Shown: positions 10,896 to 21,210 of the stretch, in pieces
How the letters are laid out: every line of letters begins with the position of its first letter
How positions within the stretch are numbered: position 1 is the stretch's first letter
Origin: Kalaharituber pfeilii
Lineage: Eukaryota > Ascomycota > Pezizomycetes > Pezizales > Pezizaceae
Length of the DNA stretch: 64,000 bases
Direction of reading: 5' to 3'
Assembly: GCA_015179045.1 (NCBI GenBank)
Contig: WHUZ01000009.1
Span: 992,001 to 1,056,000 of the forward strand
Translations under genes and position numbers: made by a program
Notes under the pieces: generated by a model
The model's database searches: none
What the model was told of the DNA's origin: nothing
The model's input: only the letters and a program-made list of their open reading frames with translations

Positions 10896-12051
10896 ATGTT
10901 CGCCTTCAAGAAGCTTCTCACATTCACCTTGCTCTCTGTTGCTTTCGTCGATGCCCGTTTCGGCCAGGAGACTGCCGTGCAGAATGTCATTGCGGCTATT
11001 GGTGGTAACAATGGACAAGCAGCTACTTTAGCTGGACAGTCGATTAGCACTCTCCTTGCTGGGTCGAATGCCTGTGACAAGCTTCGGCTTGCCGATCAGG
11101 TAGCTGCCCTCGAAGGTGCTGGAGCACTAGATGCGGCGAAGAGGCTTGTCCAGGCAGAGAAGAACTTCAATCCCTTTGTTGTTGACAGGCCAAGCATTTG
11201 CGACGATGTGGGGTTGCCCGCCACTACGGCGTTGCGAGGAATCTTGCCTGTAAGTTCTGACTGAGTTGACGTTATCAGTACCTCGACTGAACTGTGAGGT
11301 TAACAAGTTCTTTCTATCGTAGTTGATTGACCCAGCTGTGGAGGGTGCTGCCGAGATCAATGCTCTTAGTGCCCAGACCTTGAATAACCCTCTAAATCAG
11401 GACGGCTTGAGCCAGGCTGACCTGCTCATCGAGCAAGGCTTCACAACTTTCACCGCCCAGACTAGTGGCGGCCAAACCAACACGCCCCCAGTAGGAAATA
11501 ACAACGGCGGGATCAACGACGGAAACAATAACAACGATAACAACAATAATAACAATGATGGTAATAACAATGACGACAATGTCCATGATGGCAATGACAA
11601 TAACGACAACAACAATAATAACAACAACAACAATGGGCAATGCCCTCCCGCGAACAATGATGGTGGAAACACTGGGGGCAACACCGGCGGCAAAAACCCA
11701 ACCAACCTGCAATCCTTCACAGGTAACGTCGGAAGTGACATTGAGCCCATCACATTTTCAGGCAACAATGACCGACCCTTCCAAGTTGCAGGAGACACCT
11801 TTGTTAACTTTGCAGCCGCAGCCGCAAGGACCTGTGATAGGCAGTTTAACCGCTGTGCAGATGCCGCAAATGCGGGAGCAACGGGCTTTAGCTTTGAGGA
11901 TTGTACTACTCAGAAGGCCGCGTGCACTGCTGCGCAGCAATCTGCGCCTGTCACAAGCTTCTCGAGGAGAGCGAGGAGGGGGAGGAGGGGGTTCAAGAGG
12001 AGGGGCGCAAAGAGGGCTATGAAGCGTGCGGTCAAGGTGCAGAAGGCTTAG
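10896..12051 (+). CDS. Secreted Asn-rich protein, cell-wall-type (two exons)
   Basis: Exons 10896-11249 and 11323-12051 (donor GTAAGT, acceptor GTAG) give 361 residues. Residues 1-20 (MFAFKKLLTFTLLSVAFVDA) are a classic signal peptide. A helical, Ala/Leu-rich N-terminal region of about 150 residues with two Cys is followed by a long Asn/Asp/Gly tract (encoded at about 11500-11690). Next comes a conserved-looking C-terminal part (GDTFVN...ARTCDRQFNRCADAANAG...FEDCTTQKAAC) with four Cys, of a type seen in fungal secreted and wall proteins. The last 30 residues are very basic (RRARRGRRGFKRRGAKRAMK), which is odd for a wall protein and might be removed by dibasic processing or bind acidic polymers. 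It converges with the HNH gene. Confidence 0.8.
11500..11690 (+). repeat. AAC/AAT-rich coding microsatellite (poly-Asn)
   Basis: In-frame low-complexity tract of AAC, AAT and GAC codons within the secreted protein gene; likely length-variable between strains. Confidence 0.7.
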
Positions 12052-12371
12052 AGGTGCTCTTCAAGGAAGGAACAAACATGCGGCCGGGCCGGGCTTGGGT
12101 GGACACGGGCAGAGAAAGTTCATACCCAGGTTTGGTTGAAGTATGAGTAGTTGGACGTTGTTCTTGTACTAGTTATTGTTAGTTATTATTCATGGCGCTT
12201 TGTTTATTTTCATGTTATTTTGATATCTTCTTGTTAGAGTGCGCTCGCAAATACGCAAGGAACGCTTTAATGTGAGATCCATCCCTCCCAAACCCAGACC
12301 AAGCCCGCAAACCCTGTTCATTCCCCCTTTCATCAGCCGACCTCCCCATAGCAGCAGCATCACCCTTTCAC
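12052..12371. other. Convergent intergenic region
   Basis: Shared 3' flank of the Asn-rich protein and HNH genes; T-rich stretches on the plus strand fit polyadenylation signals. Confidence 0.4.
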
Positions 12372-13539
12372 CTAAGAAACCATAAAAAGTGATTCTATAT
12401 CCGTGGTACCATCAGGAGCCAAAAACCGACAGAGCTCTCTGTCACGCAATAACTTTTCCAGATACTCTCCCATTCCACTGGCATGCAGTATTTGCGCAAT
12501 CGATGCATGGAGTCCGAAAAGTATTGAGTGCGGAAGACTATGCATTGGGTAGTGATTGGTAAGGGTTACAAGCCTGTTTTCGGGGAGATTGCGAAATTGT
12601 GCTGTCGGAAAACCCCTGTAAGTCTTAATACGGTATATATGGTCATTGGACTTCCATTGTCAGGGTCAGCCTAAGTATGTATGGTAGGTGCTTCAGTGTA
12701 CTTACCGTTGGTTCCAGTACAAATTTGAACTTGTCAAATGCTTCGTGTAGGGGGGCAGTCATGGTGATGGCGTTGCACGGTTCATTAATTCTCTCGGGTG
12801 AGAAGCCGATCCTCGCTCGAATACCTGGAAAGCACCTGTACATAGCATCCCAACTCATGGCACTATTCCTGAGCTAGGAACGAGTCAATCCAGATTTTCG
12901 CCCATACTCGAGGAATGTAGATATACCCCAGACTCAGAGAAAGCCCCAAGTGAAAATGGTATGATATGGCACACTTTTGTGTATTCCAGCATCATAGTAT
13001 TTAGTTCACTTTCCGTGAAATCCATCTTTTCGGCCTCGCCTGCATCGTAGAATCCTGTAACGACACATCTATTTCCATCTCTCTCCAAACATGCTGCCTT
13101 CAACCAGGCCTGGTCTTTGCGAGACCCTGAGTGTGCAAGCTCACCAGCAATCTCATCGGTGTCGCATTCAGCCGCAAACCGTGGCGAGGGTGTAATGCTT
13201 GGGGTTTTCCTCCGAGACTTGACTATACGAATTAGCAACCTGGTCCTGGTTAGAGGGAAGACTTTACTTACAAGGAGCAAGAAGGGCAGTTAAAAAGTGA
13301 TGGGCGAGAGTGCGAAGTTGCTCATCTGAAGAACAGCCAAGGATATCATTGCATACGTTATAAACCCCATCACGGGGCAAGAACCTGACCAAGCTCTTGA
13401 GGATAGGGATAGTATTGTCAGGGGTTGTTATTGGCTGATACATTCCAAGCCTTGTTTCGACTTCACACAGTAACTGGCCATGAGCAGTGATGTTGTTGGG
13501 GACAGAGGACAAGGATGATTGGGAGCTTTGAAGCGGCAT
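12372..13539 (-). CDS. Fungal HNH endonuclease-domain protein (four exons)
   Basis: Exons on the minus strand: 13539-13272, 13222-12927, 12873-12706 and 12650-12372, giving 1011 nt and 336 residues; frames join cleanly at every junction. Introns show GTAAGT or GTATAT donors and branch points such as GCTAAT and GGCTGAC; the last acceptor is AAG. The central part has the hallmarks of fungal HNH_2-type proteins: ERDGNRCVVTG, CHIIPFSLG, then a region with INEPCNAITM, LHEAFDKFKFVLEPT and YRIKTYRGFPT, and a C-terminal LPHSILFGLHASIAQILHASGMG segment. The family is widespread and multicopy in Pezizomycotina; the domain implies metal-dependent nuclease activity, but the biological role is unknown. 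No signal peptide. Confidence 0.85.
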
Positions 13540-13761
13540 CGGGTTATAACTGCCGTGGGCGTAGTCTGGATGGAATGGTGGTGTGTAAGTCCAGACGACG
13601 TAGAAATTGATTGGACACTAAGCCCTATCTGTGCATACAGACGTCATATGTTGTATGCTTGGCGCATCATATGCAAAGCGTTTATGCAGCTGCGCTTGGC
13701 GTGACATAAATACTGGTACCGGTAGCTAAGGACCCTATCCTCGGCTGCGACCCTAAAATGA

Positions 13762-13762
<1 letters not shown>

Positions 13763-13793
<31 letters not shown>

Positions 13794-13808
13794 TTTCATT
13801 ACTCGCAT
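13763..13808 (-). mobile_element. Family-B short retroposon fragment
   Basis: On the minus strand only about 16 bp of body (ATGCGAGTAATGAAAT) precede poly(A). The insert is flanked by a perfect 13-bp direct repeat ACCCTAAAATGAT (13750-13762 and 13809-13821). The body matches the 3' end of the element at 43313-43374, so this is a severely 5'-truncated insertion. Confidence 0.75.
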
Positions 13809-13821
13809 ACCCTAAAATGAT

Positions 13822-14821
13822 AACCACTACAACGCTGACAACAGGCAATGTGAGGGCAGGAGCCACAATGAAGAAAGGGGTTTATCCAAAAGTCTCTTCG
13901 AAAGTTTTGTTCACATAACTGATGGAGAATATCCATTTATCGAAGTGAATGCCTTGGAAAATGAGCGATGTTAGCTCATGAAGGTGCGTACAAGCATATA
14001 TTAGTATACGAAGTAAATGCACGTGCATAAGTAGTCTCGGCACTGAATCTACGCTTCTTTGGGTAATATACTTCACGACAGATGAAGACTTGAGCATCTG
14101 CAGTGCATATTCACACTACACAATTCCTAGCACTAGTGTAAGAGGGCCAGTGATCGGGACCAAGCAATACCCAGACTAAAGCAGTAGTGCAGTCTTGGCA
14201 CAGCCGACTGTGGCTGGTGCTTTATCAACTGTACCATGGCCAGCAACTCACCGACCCTATAGGCCTACAATCCCATTACATGGTGCTCCATCCCTTCCAT
14301 GGCTCCCCGTCTCCACTCCGACGGAACACACATACTCCAAAGCGCGGATCGGTGCCTGACATGGAAGAGTGACCCTTGTGCCAGCTCAGATCATTCTCAT
14401 ATGGACACTCATCCCAACCCTCTACCAGTCTGAGGACTCTGTTTCTTCGACCTGACCTTCTCTTTCACTTGATACTAGCTTGATCAAAGCAGGTTTGTAG
14501 TATTGGCCGCCCAGTGTTAAGAGCACGCGGGCTAATGCTGCATGGGAACATAAAGCTACGAATCCATGGCCGCTACGGAACCCTTACCCAGAGACGGTAG
14601 CAACCCATTAACAATGTCGTATTATCCAGCAACTCAAGATCTACAGAATTCCTACTCGGTGCCAGTCGCTTTATGCCCGCCTAATAGTGCAATTGTCTAT
14701 GAAAATGCTACACCCTTGACTAACAATATAACGCAAAGCCCAGCAAGCTTTTCTGCATGAGACCGTGGTACGGCTGCTATATGATGCATGAATCCAACAG
14801 TCCGTGATCTGCATTGGACTG
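13822..14821. other. Intergenic, no gene supported
   Basis: Only short frames, for example one of 64 codons at 14566-14760, without recognisable features. Confidence 0.4.
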
Positions 14822-14951
14822 AAACCGCCTGGACCGGCCTGATCCACATTCAGGCCGGTACAGGCCAACTAGGCCGGTCCAGGCCAACTAGGCCGGTCCG
14901 GGCCATTCAGGCCGGTCCAGGCCACTGCTGGCCTGGCCTGGCCTGGCCTGT
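14822..14951. repeat. GGCC-rich minisatellite
   Basis: Tandem imperfect units of the form AGGCCGGTCCAGGCCAACT followed by GGCCT pentamers. The block is locally GC-rich against an AT-rich background and dense in GGCC sites, and can fold back on itself. Confidence 0.8.
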
Positions 14952-16231
14952 TGGATTCATTGATAATATTATGATGGCTACAGGAGTACCCATGTCAAGT
15001 ATTCGTGCCGCATGTTCGGGCGACCCAATTCATGAGCCTGGTGTGAGGAGTGAGCCAGGAGATACAGTAGCGGGTTTAACCTGCCACTATTTCAACCATT
15101 TCTGATGGTCACGAAATACATATCTAGATTAGGGTATGCAAAATTCTTGCCACAACTAAGATGTGATGCAAGATCGTAGCTCGTAAACTCTTCGGGACAG
15201 ATGAGGACCGCTGTGATTATTCACAATACCAGGCATCCTTTGACACTTGAAATCGAGGTATTAGCGATAACGCCACAGTGGGAGGGTGACTGGGAGAAAT
15301 CATTCAATGGCTTCCACACGCAAGCCAGGTATTTTCCATTGAAGCATCTGGAAACATAAACCTTCGTACTGCAGAATTGAGAATTCCATATGGGCTATCA
15401 TCGAATCTTGGATACATCGCCTCAAAACAGTGGGAGGAGATGTGATGCTCTCAATTGCAGACCTTAGAGCAATCTTCCATTACCTCTTTAGTTGTCTCGC
15501 TTAGCTGTCATTTCTGTCTCAATTCAAGTAATACAACTTCAAACTTTTCTCTAATGCTTGGAGGTAAATTAGGCCGTGTTCCTTGAGATTTTATTTCTCT
15601 AGTTTTCTTGAGCAAATGCCATTAAGAATTTTCTAGGCGGGCCTTACAGGTTACGTACGCGTGACAATACCAATACTCTCAATAAGGAAGGGGCCGTCGT
15701 CGTTGATGAGGCCAAACTCTCCACCGCCTTACTACTGAGCACTTTCTTACCGTATCAATGTTTCATACTGATGATTTTTTATGGCATATGCGTCGTGATA
15801 GAATCAATTGCAGAGAATATAAGCTTTCATGGGGCTTCAGCCGTCAGTCCAAAACACAAGTTTGCGATGTAATCATACATTGACAGATGAGATCATTCCC
15901 CTAGCGCCATGAACGAAATAGCACTTTTATTTTCCCCAGTCCCCAGCCCCCAGCCCCTCCGTTAACGTAACGAAAACACAATTAAATCCACAGGGTATTC
16001 TACGGTCCTGAACTAAATAGCAAGCATAGCTACTTACTAACTCCCTCCTCCAACGTTCAACTTCGTTAAGAGTTCGAACACATGCACAGGAAAACTTGAA
16101 CATTTTGGCTGTTAGCAAACCAGATTTTTAGCTTTCCTTTGTGCGAATTATTCCCTGAGCTTATGATCACGAGAACTACACTCACTCACTCACTCACTCA
16201 CTCTGTTAGTAAACAAAGTCATAAGCCTTCC
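14952..16231. other. Intergenic, no gene supported
   Basis: Mixed sequence. It includes a short CTCA microsatellite at about 16181-16203, close to the next reading frame. Confidence 0.4.
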
Positions 16232-16606
16232 TCAGTTCGAAGTTTCAGAGCTCATACTCACAAGGACTGTTACACTCACTCCCTCACCCTCCAAATAAGC
16301 CCACAAGAATTCCTCCAACGCCACCCTTACTTCCTCTCTAAACGCCTTCAGAAACTCCTCGCTCAGCTGCGAATATCTGACGAAGCCCATCTGGCGGATC
16401 ACGCGAATCTTCTCTGTGATCTGCTCGCCCACTATGCCATTAAAGTGGCACTGAATCTGGGAACATAAGGAGCTTGGGAGTAACTCGCAAACAATACTGG
16501 GGACGGATGAGGGGAGATTGTGGCTTTTGAGATCGGCCCGGAGCTCGATTTCGAGGGATTTGCGGAAGGAGAACGTCGATGTCGGGGAGCGGCAAACGGT
16601 AGGCAT
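16232..16606 (-). CDS. Hypothetical small protein
   Basis: ATG at 16606 to the stop at 16232, 124 residues. A TATAAAT motif lies on the minus strand about 85-90 bp upstream (16690-16697), which supports transcription. The product is predicted helical, with amphipathic segments (LRADLKSHNLPS, LSEEFLKAFREEVRVALEEFLWAYLEG). I recognise no family. A GTGAGT near the 3' end followed by ACTAACAG could be an intron leading to an alternative C-terminus. Confidence 0.45.
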   Translation of the reverse strand: MPTVCRSPTSTFSFRKSLEIELRADLKSHNLPSSVPSIVCELLPSSLCSQIQCHFNGIVGEQITEKIRVIRQMGFVRYSQLSEEFLKAFREEVRVALEEFLWAYLEGEGVSVTVLVSMSSETSN

Positions 16607-17482
16607 TTGGAAGGAGCGTGATGGGTCGTAGAGGAGGTTTTTGGCTATTTGAGTAGCGCTGATGGTATGATCAATTGGAGCTACAGCGCGAATTTATACT
16701 CTCATACCGAGATTCTGGATGATTAGCATTGTTGGCCGTTCACTCATTTACTATGTGTTGAATAGGCGCCCGGGCCATATCAAGTTGGGTCTGGACTATC
16801 ATGTAACATGGCCATGTTTGTTCGCGCGAGCCATAACCGCGTAGGCATTATTGCGCACCTTTGATGTTGCACAATTTGGTCAATTACTAGCAATTACAAG
16901 GAGAATGTTTCAGTATACCCTCATGCTTGCTTTGCTCTATAATTCCTGTCCCCCTTTTTTTCTTTCCGAGACGCAACTTAGTGTTCCACTGTTACATGCT
17001 ATCCCGCTTTCCCAGCAGAATGCTAGTGCTCCCAAGTTCTTTTAAGAGGTCTACACACTATAGACAAATATAAGCTCTTAGAAGGCGCTAGTTTATAGAC
17101 TAAGAGCATCATGTGCATGAAGACGATGGGTGGCATGAGATTGCTCCGCGATATATTTCTTCCGTTATTGGTCAAACTCAAACGCAAACGAGAGAAAACT
17201 GCACAACTCCACTTCTTGATAACTGACAAACCCGCAGGGAAGTTATGGACTTGCGCTCTTATGGTGTTCTTCGCTTCGGGTTGCGCGACTACTTTACGTA
17301 TACACTCTGCTCTGAAGCCCAGAAACTGCATCAATACTAGTTTATATGTTAAGAATTCGAGATTTATAATAATGTGGATATCAGTACCTAACGTTCAGGG
17401 AGGAAAACTAATCTGCAACATGAAAAACTACAAAACACATTCGAAAGTGCGAAACTGAGTAGCCATGCTTCCCACACACGCG
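16607..17482. other. Intergenic, no gene seen
   Basis: Apart from the TATAAAT motif at 16690-16697, no coding or repeat signal that I can support. Confidence 0.4.
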
Positions 17483-18138
17483 CTAATTTGAACAGTAACC
17501 GCAGTCACCGTTCGTGCGAACTCGTCTACCAACTGACAAATCCTTTGGGACCGCAAAGGGCGTCTTCACAATGCTTGATTCCGAGTTTGAAGGTGATGAG
17601 CCGTTGGATTCTGTGACAGTTCCCCAACTGTCTGAGAGACTGTCTGAAAGTACACTAGACGCCGTTGGGACGGCCATAGAGGCAGAGCTGGACTCAACAG
17701 CTTGGGAAGCTACGCGTGTGTTTACCTTTGATGTGATAAATCTATTAGTGCCTGTGCTCTCTCGGGTACTGGCTATTACAAGATAAGGTGCTGGGTAATA
17801 GAATTGCGGCTAGAACATACCTCATTTTTGGCCATCCTTCGAATTCTTTCGACTTTAGAGCTGGATCTCAACTCTTCTTGCACTTCATCCTTATTGTCAG
17901 ATACCGATGTGCATTCCACAGTTCTATATGACGCTACTGGAAATAAGCCGTTGTCCTTTCGCTGCAGACACGACTTTGGTTCTTCCATCTCCTCTGTGGG
18001 AGTGATCAACTCGAACATCATCGTGTCGTCCTCGCTTTCCGAGCTCGTCATTGTATCCATATCCCAATATCCCGTTCTCGGATTCTGTTGACGGAGAGAT
18101 CGGTTTGATGATTTCCAGTTGTTTGGAGGCTCTGACAT
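17483..18138 (-). CDS. Hypothetical acidic/Ser-rich protein (three exons, tentative)
   Basis: Proposed exons on the minus strand: 18138-17821, 17772-17726 and 17687-17483, totalling 570 nt and 189 residues with consistent phase. Intron 1 (GTATGT...TAG) is convincing. Intron 2 would be only 38 bp (GTAAAC...CAG), short for these fungi, so the C-terminal part is uncertain. The protein is hydrophilic, with an acidic Ser/Glu/Asp stretch (SSESEDD), a charged helical part (VERIRRMAKNE) and a Ser-rich tail. No signal peptide or known domain seen. Confidence 0.45.
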
Positions 18139-18323
18139 GCGCGTGTTACTATAGTAAGGGGCTTTCTGTTAGGACTTGTGGTTTCTGTATGGATGCGTGT
18201 TTTAGACACAGTAGAAGTTGGAGATTTTAACCCATTTCTTTGAGTGTCCTAGACCGAGTCATTATCGGTATTTGGAGCTCGAGAAGCTAAACAATGTGTG
18301 TCTAGAAAATGCTAATTAGGGCT

Positions 18324-18391
18324 GCAAGTTGGCTTTACGCTAACAGAACGATTGAAAGCAAGTTGCCTTTACGCTAACAGAACGATTGAAA
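18324..18391 (+). repeat. 34-bp tandem duplication
   Basis: Two adjacent 34-bp copies (GCAAGTTGGCTTTACGCTAA...) with one difference. Confidence 0.8.
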
Positions 18392-18606
18392 GACTGATTG
18401 AGGCCGTTGTTTTTCATCTTCGTGAAGCTAGCTATGGCATTCGAGAGTGGGTGTTGCCTGCGTTAGTGCTTTTGGCCATCGCTATGCTGGAGTTACGAGT
18501 AATAATTGTGGCTTTATATAACAGATACTGCTCGTTTAGATCGCTCGAGGAAGACAAGCTGGGTCCACTCGGAGCTGAGGAGATCTGTGACAGGAGAAAA
18601 CCATGA
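18352..18606 (+). CDS. Possible small membrane protein remnant
   Basis: An 84-codon open frame without a good ATG at its start; it begins inside the 34-bp tandem duplication. It encodes one strongly hydrophobic segment (WVLPALVLLAIAMLELRVIIVAL) followed by a charged tail. It could be a remnant exon or chance. Confidence 0.2.
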   Translation: MKASCLYANRTIERLIEAVVFHLREASYGIREWVLPALVLLAIAMLELRVIIVALYNRYCSFRSLEEDKLGPLGAEEICDRRKP

Positions 18607-18642
18607 CCGTTGAAGGTTGTGTGTGCAGGGAACTATTGGATA

Positions 18643-18690
18643 TTTTTTTACTTTATTTATTTTATATTATATATTATCATTACTCGTGGG
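18643..18690 (-). mobile_element. Possible family-B short retroposon fragment
   Basis: On the minus strand, CCCACGAGTAATGATAATATA is followed by an A-rich tail interrupted by T. It shares CGAGTAATGATA with the copy at 43313-43374. No clear target-site duplication, so an old or chance match. Confidence 0.3.
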
Positions 18691-18999
18691 CTGTATTGAC
18701 ACGAGAAATAAATGTGTGCTATGAGTTGAAGAAACTGTTAGAAAATTGAAGGGATTGTTCTATAGAAGTATCATTGGTTCACTAGTTATGAATCTAGAAG
18801 CGACAGGCTTTGGTTACTATACAGTAGACCGGAGCTTTCGCCAATACGGTTGTAGAGAAATATCAGATTCTTCCAATAACAACTTTTCCTCAATACTGGT
18901 ACCCCAAAGCAGCAGCCAAGGTTAACTCTGTCTAGTCGCACCCGTCGTTCCCGACACGGCACCAAAAACGTCGGTACCTACAGTTAAGGAATCTAATAT
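18691..18999. other. Intergenic, no gene seen
   Basis: No gene or clear repeat. Confidence 0.35.
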
Positions 19000-19010
19000 G
19001 CCCAACTGAT

Positions 19011-19066
19011 GCCCTGCTATGGCGAGCAGCTGCAAGCGGGGTTACGTGACAAAGAAAACAAAAAAA
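19011..19066 (+). mobile_element. SINE-like retroposon, family A
   Basis: GCCCTGCTATGGCGAGCAGC then TGCAAGCGGGGTTACGTGAC, followed by an A-rich tail, flanked by the 11-bp direct repeat GCCCAACTGAT (19000-19010 and 19067-19077). Its tail carries G and C interruptions, so it may be an older copy. Confidence 0.8.
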
Positions 19067-19077
19067 GCCCAACTGAT

Positions 19078-19245
19078 TCAAGCCTTTATCTGATTCTCAT
19101 GTATACTCACTGGTTCGGAAAGCGTTCGAGGGTTGCTTAACAAATTTGCACTATTCCAAAAGGCGAATAGCGCATATACGATTTATACAGCTTTCGAGCG
19201 TTTTCCGAACTCGCGAGTATACATCAAAATTAGATAAAGGCTTGA
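19078..19245. mobile_element. Short MITE with about 52-bp inverted ends
   Basis: TCAAGCCTTTATCTGATTCT at the left is matched in reverse complement at the right (AGATAAAGGCTTGA). The complementarity continues for about 50 bp on each side with several mismatches (ACTCACTGGTTCGG against CCGAACTCGCGAGT). It directly abuts the SINE target duplication on its left. Confidence 0.65.
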
Positions 19246-19753
19246 GCATATCAGATTCCTTAGTAGATACCAACATTTTTGGCCTGTCCTGAGTATGATA
19301 TGTTACAGAAGAGTTAAGGTAATTTGTATTACGTTGCGTTATATTACGTTGGGTTGCGCAGTGTGGGCAAAGAGTACAGACGAGAATCAGATAAATGATA
19401 CGATTATATAACCTAGGCCTCAGTGGACATAATCAGATTCTTTGCATAACCAAATACTTCCAGCAGCTGGAAAGAAGAGGGATTTTGCAACCCTGTGAGA
19501 ATCCTTGTAGGATGGAATTCAAAATCAACAAGGTAAAAAACATAGCCGCAAACTGTACGAGTACTCGAGTACAAGACTGTCTAGGACCAAAAGACCACTA
19601 GTTTTTGTCGATTTTAAACTCCACGTGATATTTACATGAAGCTCACTTCACTATGGATATCATATGTACTGAGTACCCAAGACAAACGCTAATGCCAGTT
19701 TGCTCTTCTTGGATACTGGGGTACAGGCTCTTAATAGTGAAAACCTGGTTATA

Positions 19754-20666
19754 CATTCTAACCCTGCTATACCGGATGACCTATGATTTGGACAACCGTT
19801 TCCCATACAAATTGCCCTTGCTATACCGGACGCCCTAACAATACCGGACCGGACAGAAACCTCCAGACAAGTACCCCCCTAGTCTCCATACAAATAATAT
19901 TTGCTATACAGGTGAACCTGGCTATAATGAAGGCCAAGAATTTGACCGATTCTCTTCACTATATCCAGTTTCACTATAGCGAGGGCACTTTCTTTACCTG
20001 TGTAGACAAAGAAGCTCGCCCATCCGTTCACTATAGCCAGGTTTTCACTAAAAAGAGGTTCATTATAGCCAGGGTCACCTGTACCGGACACACTAATGCT
20101 AATACATCTTAGACTACCCCACTTTACCACTTAGTCTGGTTGTTTACCACTCTGTTGCCGTCACTACTATGATACCGCTACTGCTGCCATTACTGCTGCC
20201 ATCGATGGAACTGCTGTCACTGCTGCTATCACTTGCTATCGCTGCTGCCACCACTGCTGCCACCTCTGCTGCCGCCATCGCTGTCACCATTGCTGCTACC
20301 ACTGCTGTCGCTGCTGCTGCTGGAAGACTGGAGCCATGCTTGTAGAGTTTGAAGCTTTTTTTTGTGAATTGAAAGGCTTTTAGAGAAACAGTTAGAGTTG
20401 CATATTTTGGCTATAGTTGATGCTTGTGTATGTGATGCTCCCCAAGAATCTATAAGGCTTGACACTTTTCTAGATGGTGAGAGCGATGAATATTGAATAG
20501 ACTTAATGTTTGCTACACTTGTTTATTTCCTCTTCTAGTAATTTCTATACAAATTTTTGCCATCCCCCTTTTACAGCTGCCAAGCATTTTATTCTACACC
20601 AGAACCTTGCTATACCGGATGAAAAGTGCCGGATTTTTACTCGTCCGGTATAGCAAGGTTAGACTG
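19754..20666. mobile_element. Pogo/Fot1-like MITE, copy 1, containing a nested MITE
   Basis: Ends CATTCTAACCCTGCTATACC and CGGTATAGCAAGGTTAGACTG are inverted matches, each bordered by TA. The element is homologous over most of its length to 60964-61748. A CTG/GCC-rich region (about 20165-20330) reads on the minus strand as a Ser/Gly/Asp-rich C-terminus of about 78 codons, plausibly the tail of a lost transposase. The nested insertion is at 19909-20081. Without it the element would be about 740 bp. Confidence 0.8.
19909..20081. mobile_element. Nested 173-bp MITE (CAGGTGAACC family)
   Basis: Inverted ends CAGGTGAACCTGGCTATAAT and ATTATAGCCAGGGTCACCTG, with TA on both sides. The sister element at 60964 has the uninterrupted sequence TTGCTATACCAGATACACTA at this place, so the insertion at TA with TA duplication can be read directly. 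It is a deletion derivative of the elements at 20706-21210 and 30955-31498. Confidence 0.9.
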
Positions 20667-20705
20667 TAGTGAAGTAATTGGCGGGGATCGGTTGCGCACG
20701 CAGCT

Positions 20706-21210
20706 GAACAGGACTAATTAATTCCGCTACATGTAAAATTTACTTGCTATAGTGAAATACCGGGGGGGTGGCCTCAGTGCTGCCTCATGTAATCAGCTTA
20801 GCAGAGAGGGAATTTAATTCAAGATATCTCAATACAAAAAAGTAAAAAAAAACTTTTAGTGTATCTGACTGCTTCAATATCATAGGCATTGAAGATCATG
20901 CCATTAGCTTGCCACAGGATTTGCATAAGTCTAGTTATCTCCCTTAGGCATTGTCCCACTTCCTGGCGAGCGTGACATATCTTCTATTTCTCTAGAGCTG
21001 GGCATCCAAAGCAGTGTCGAGAAGACATGATATTGGAAGTTTGGTAAGGAACTGAATTCGCACTTGAGATCTGAATATCATACACTCCGCATTTGACAAT
21101 TTTTTACACCCCCTGCATACCTTGGGAGCTAGCACGTGACCCCTCACTATAGTGAAAACTGAAGGAAACTGGTCAAATTCTTGGCCTTCATTATAGCCAG
21201 GGTGACCTCT
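20706..21210. mobile_element. MITE of the CAGGTGAACC family, left end missing
   Basis: Homologous along its length to 30955-31498 (for example CAGGACTAATTAAT, CTTGCTATAGT and TGGCCTCAGT with the following sequence). The right end TTCATTATAGCCAGGGTGAC matches the family terminus. The left about 45 bp are absent, and the element lies only about 40 bp from the preceding MITE. Confidence 0.7.

Noticed and set aside
11392..11798. Several minus-strand frames of Val/Ile/Leu repeats
   Set aside because: They are the antisense reading of the AAC microsatellite.
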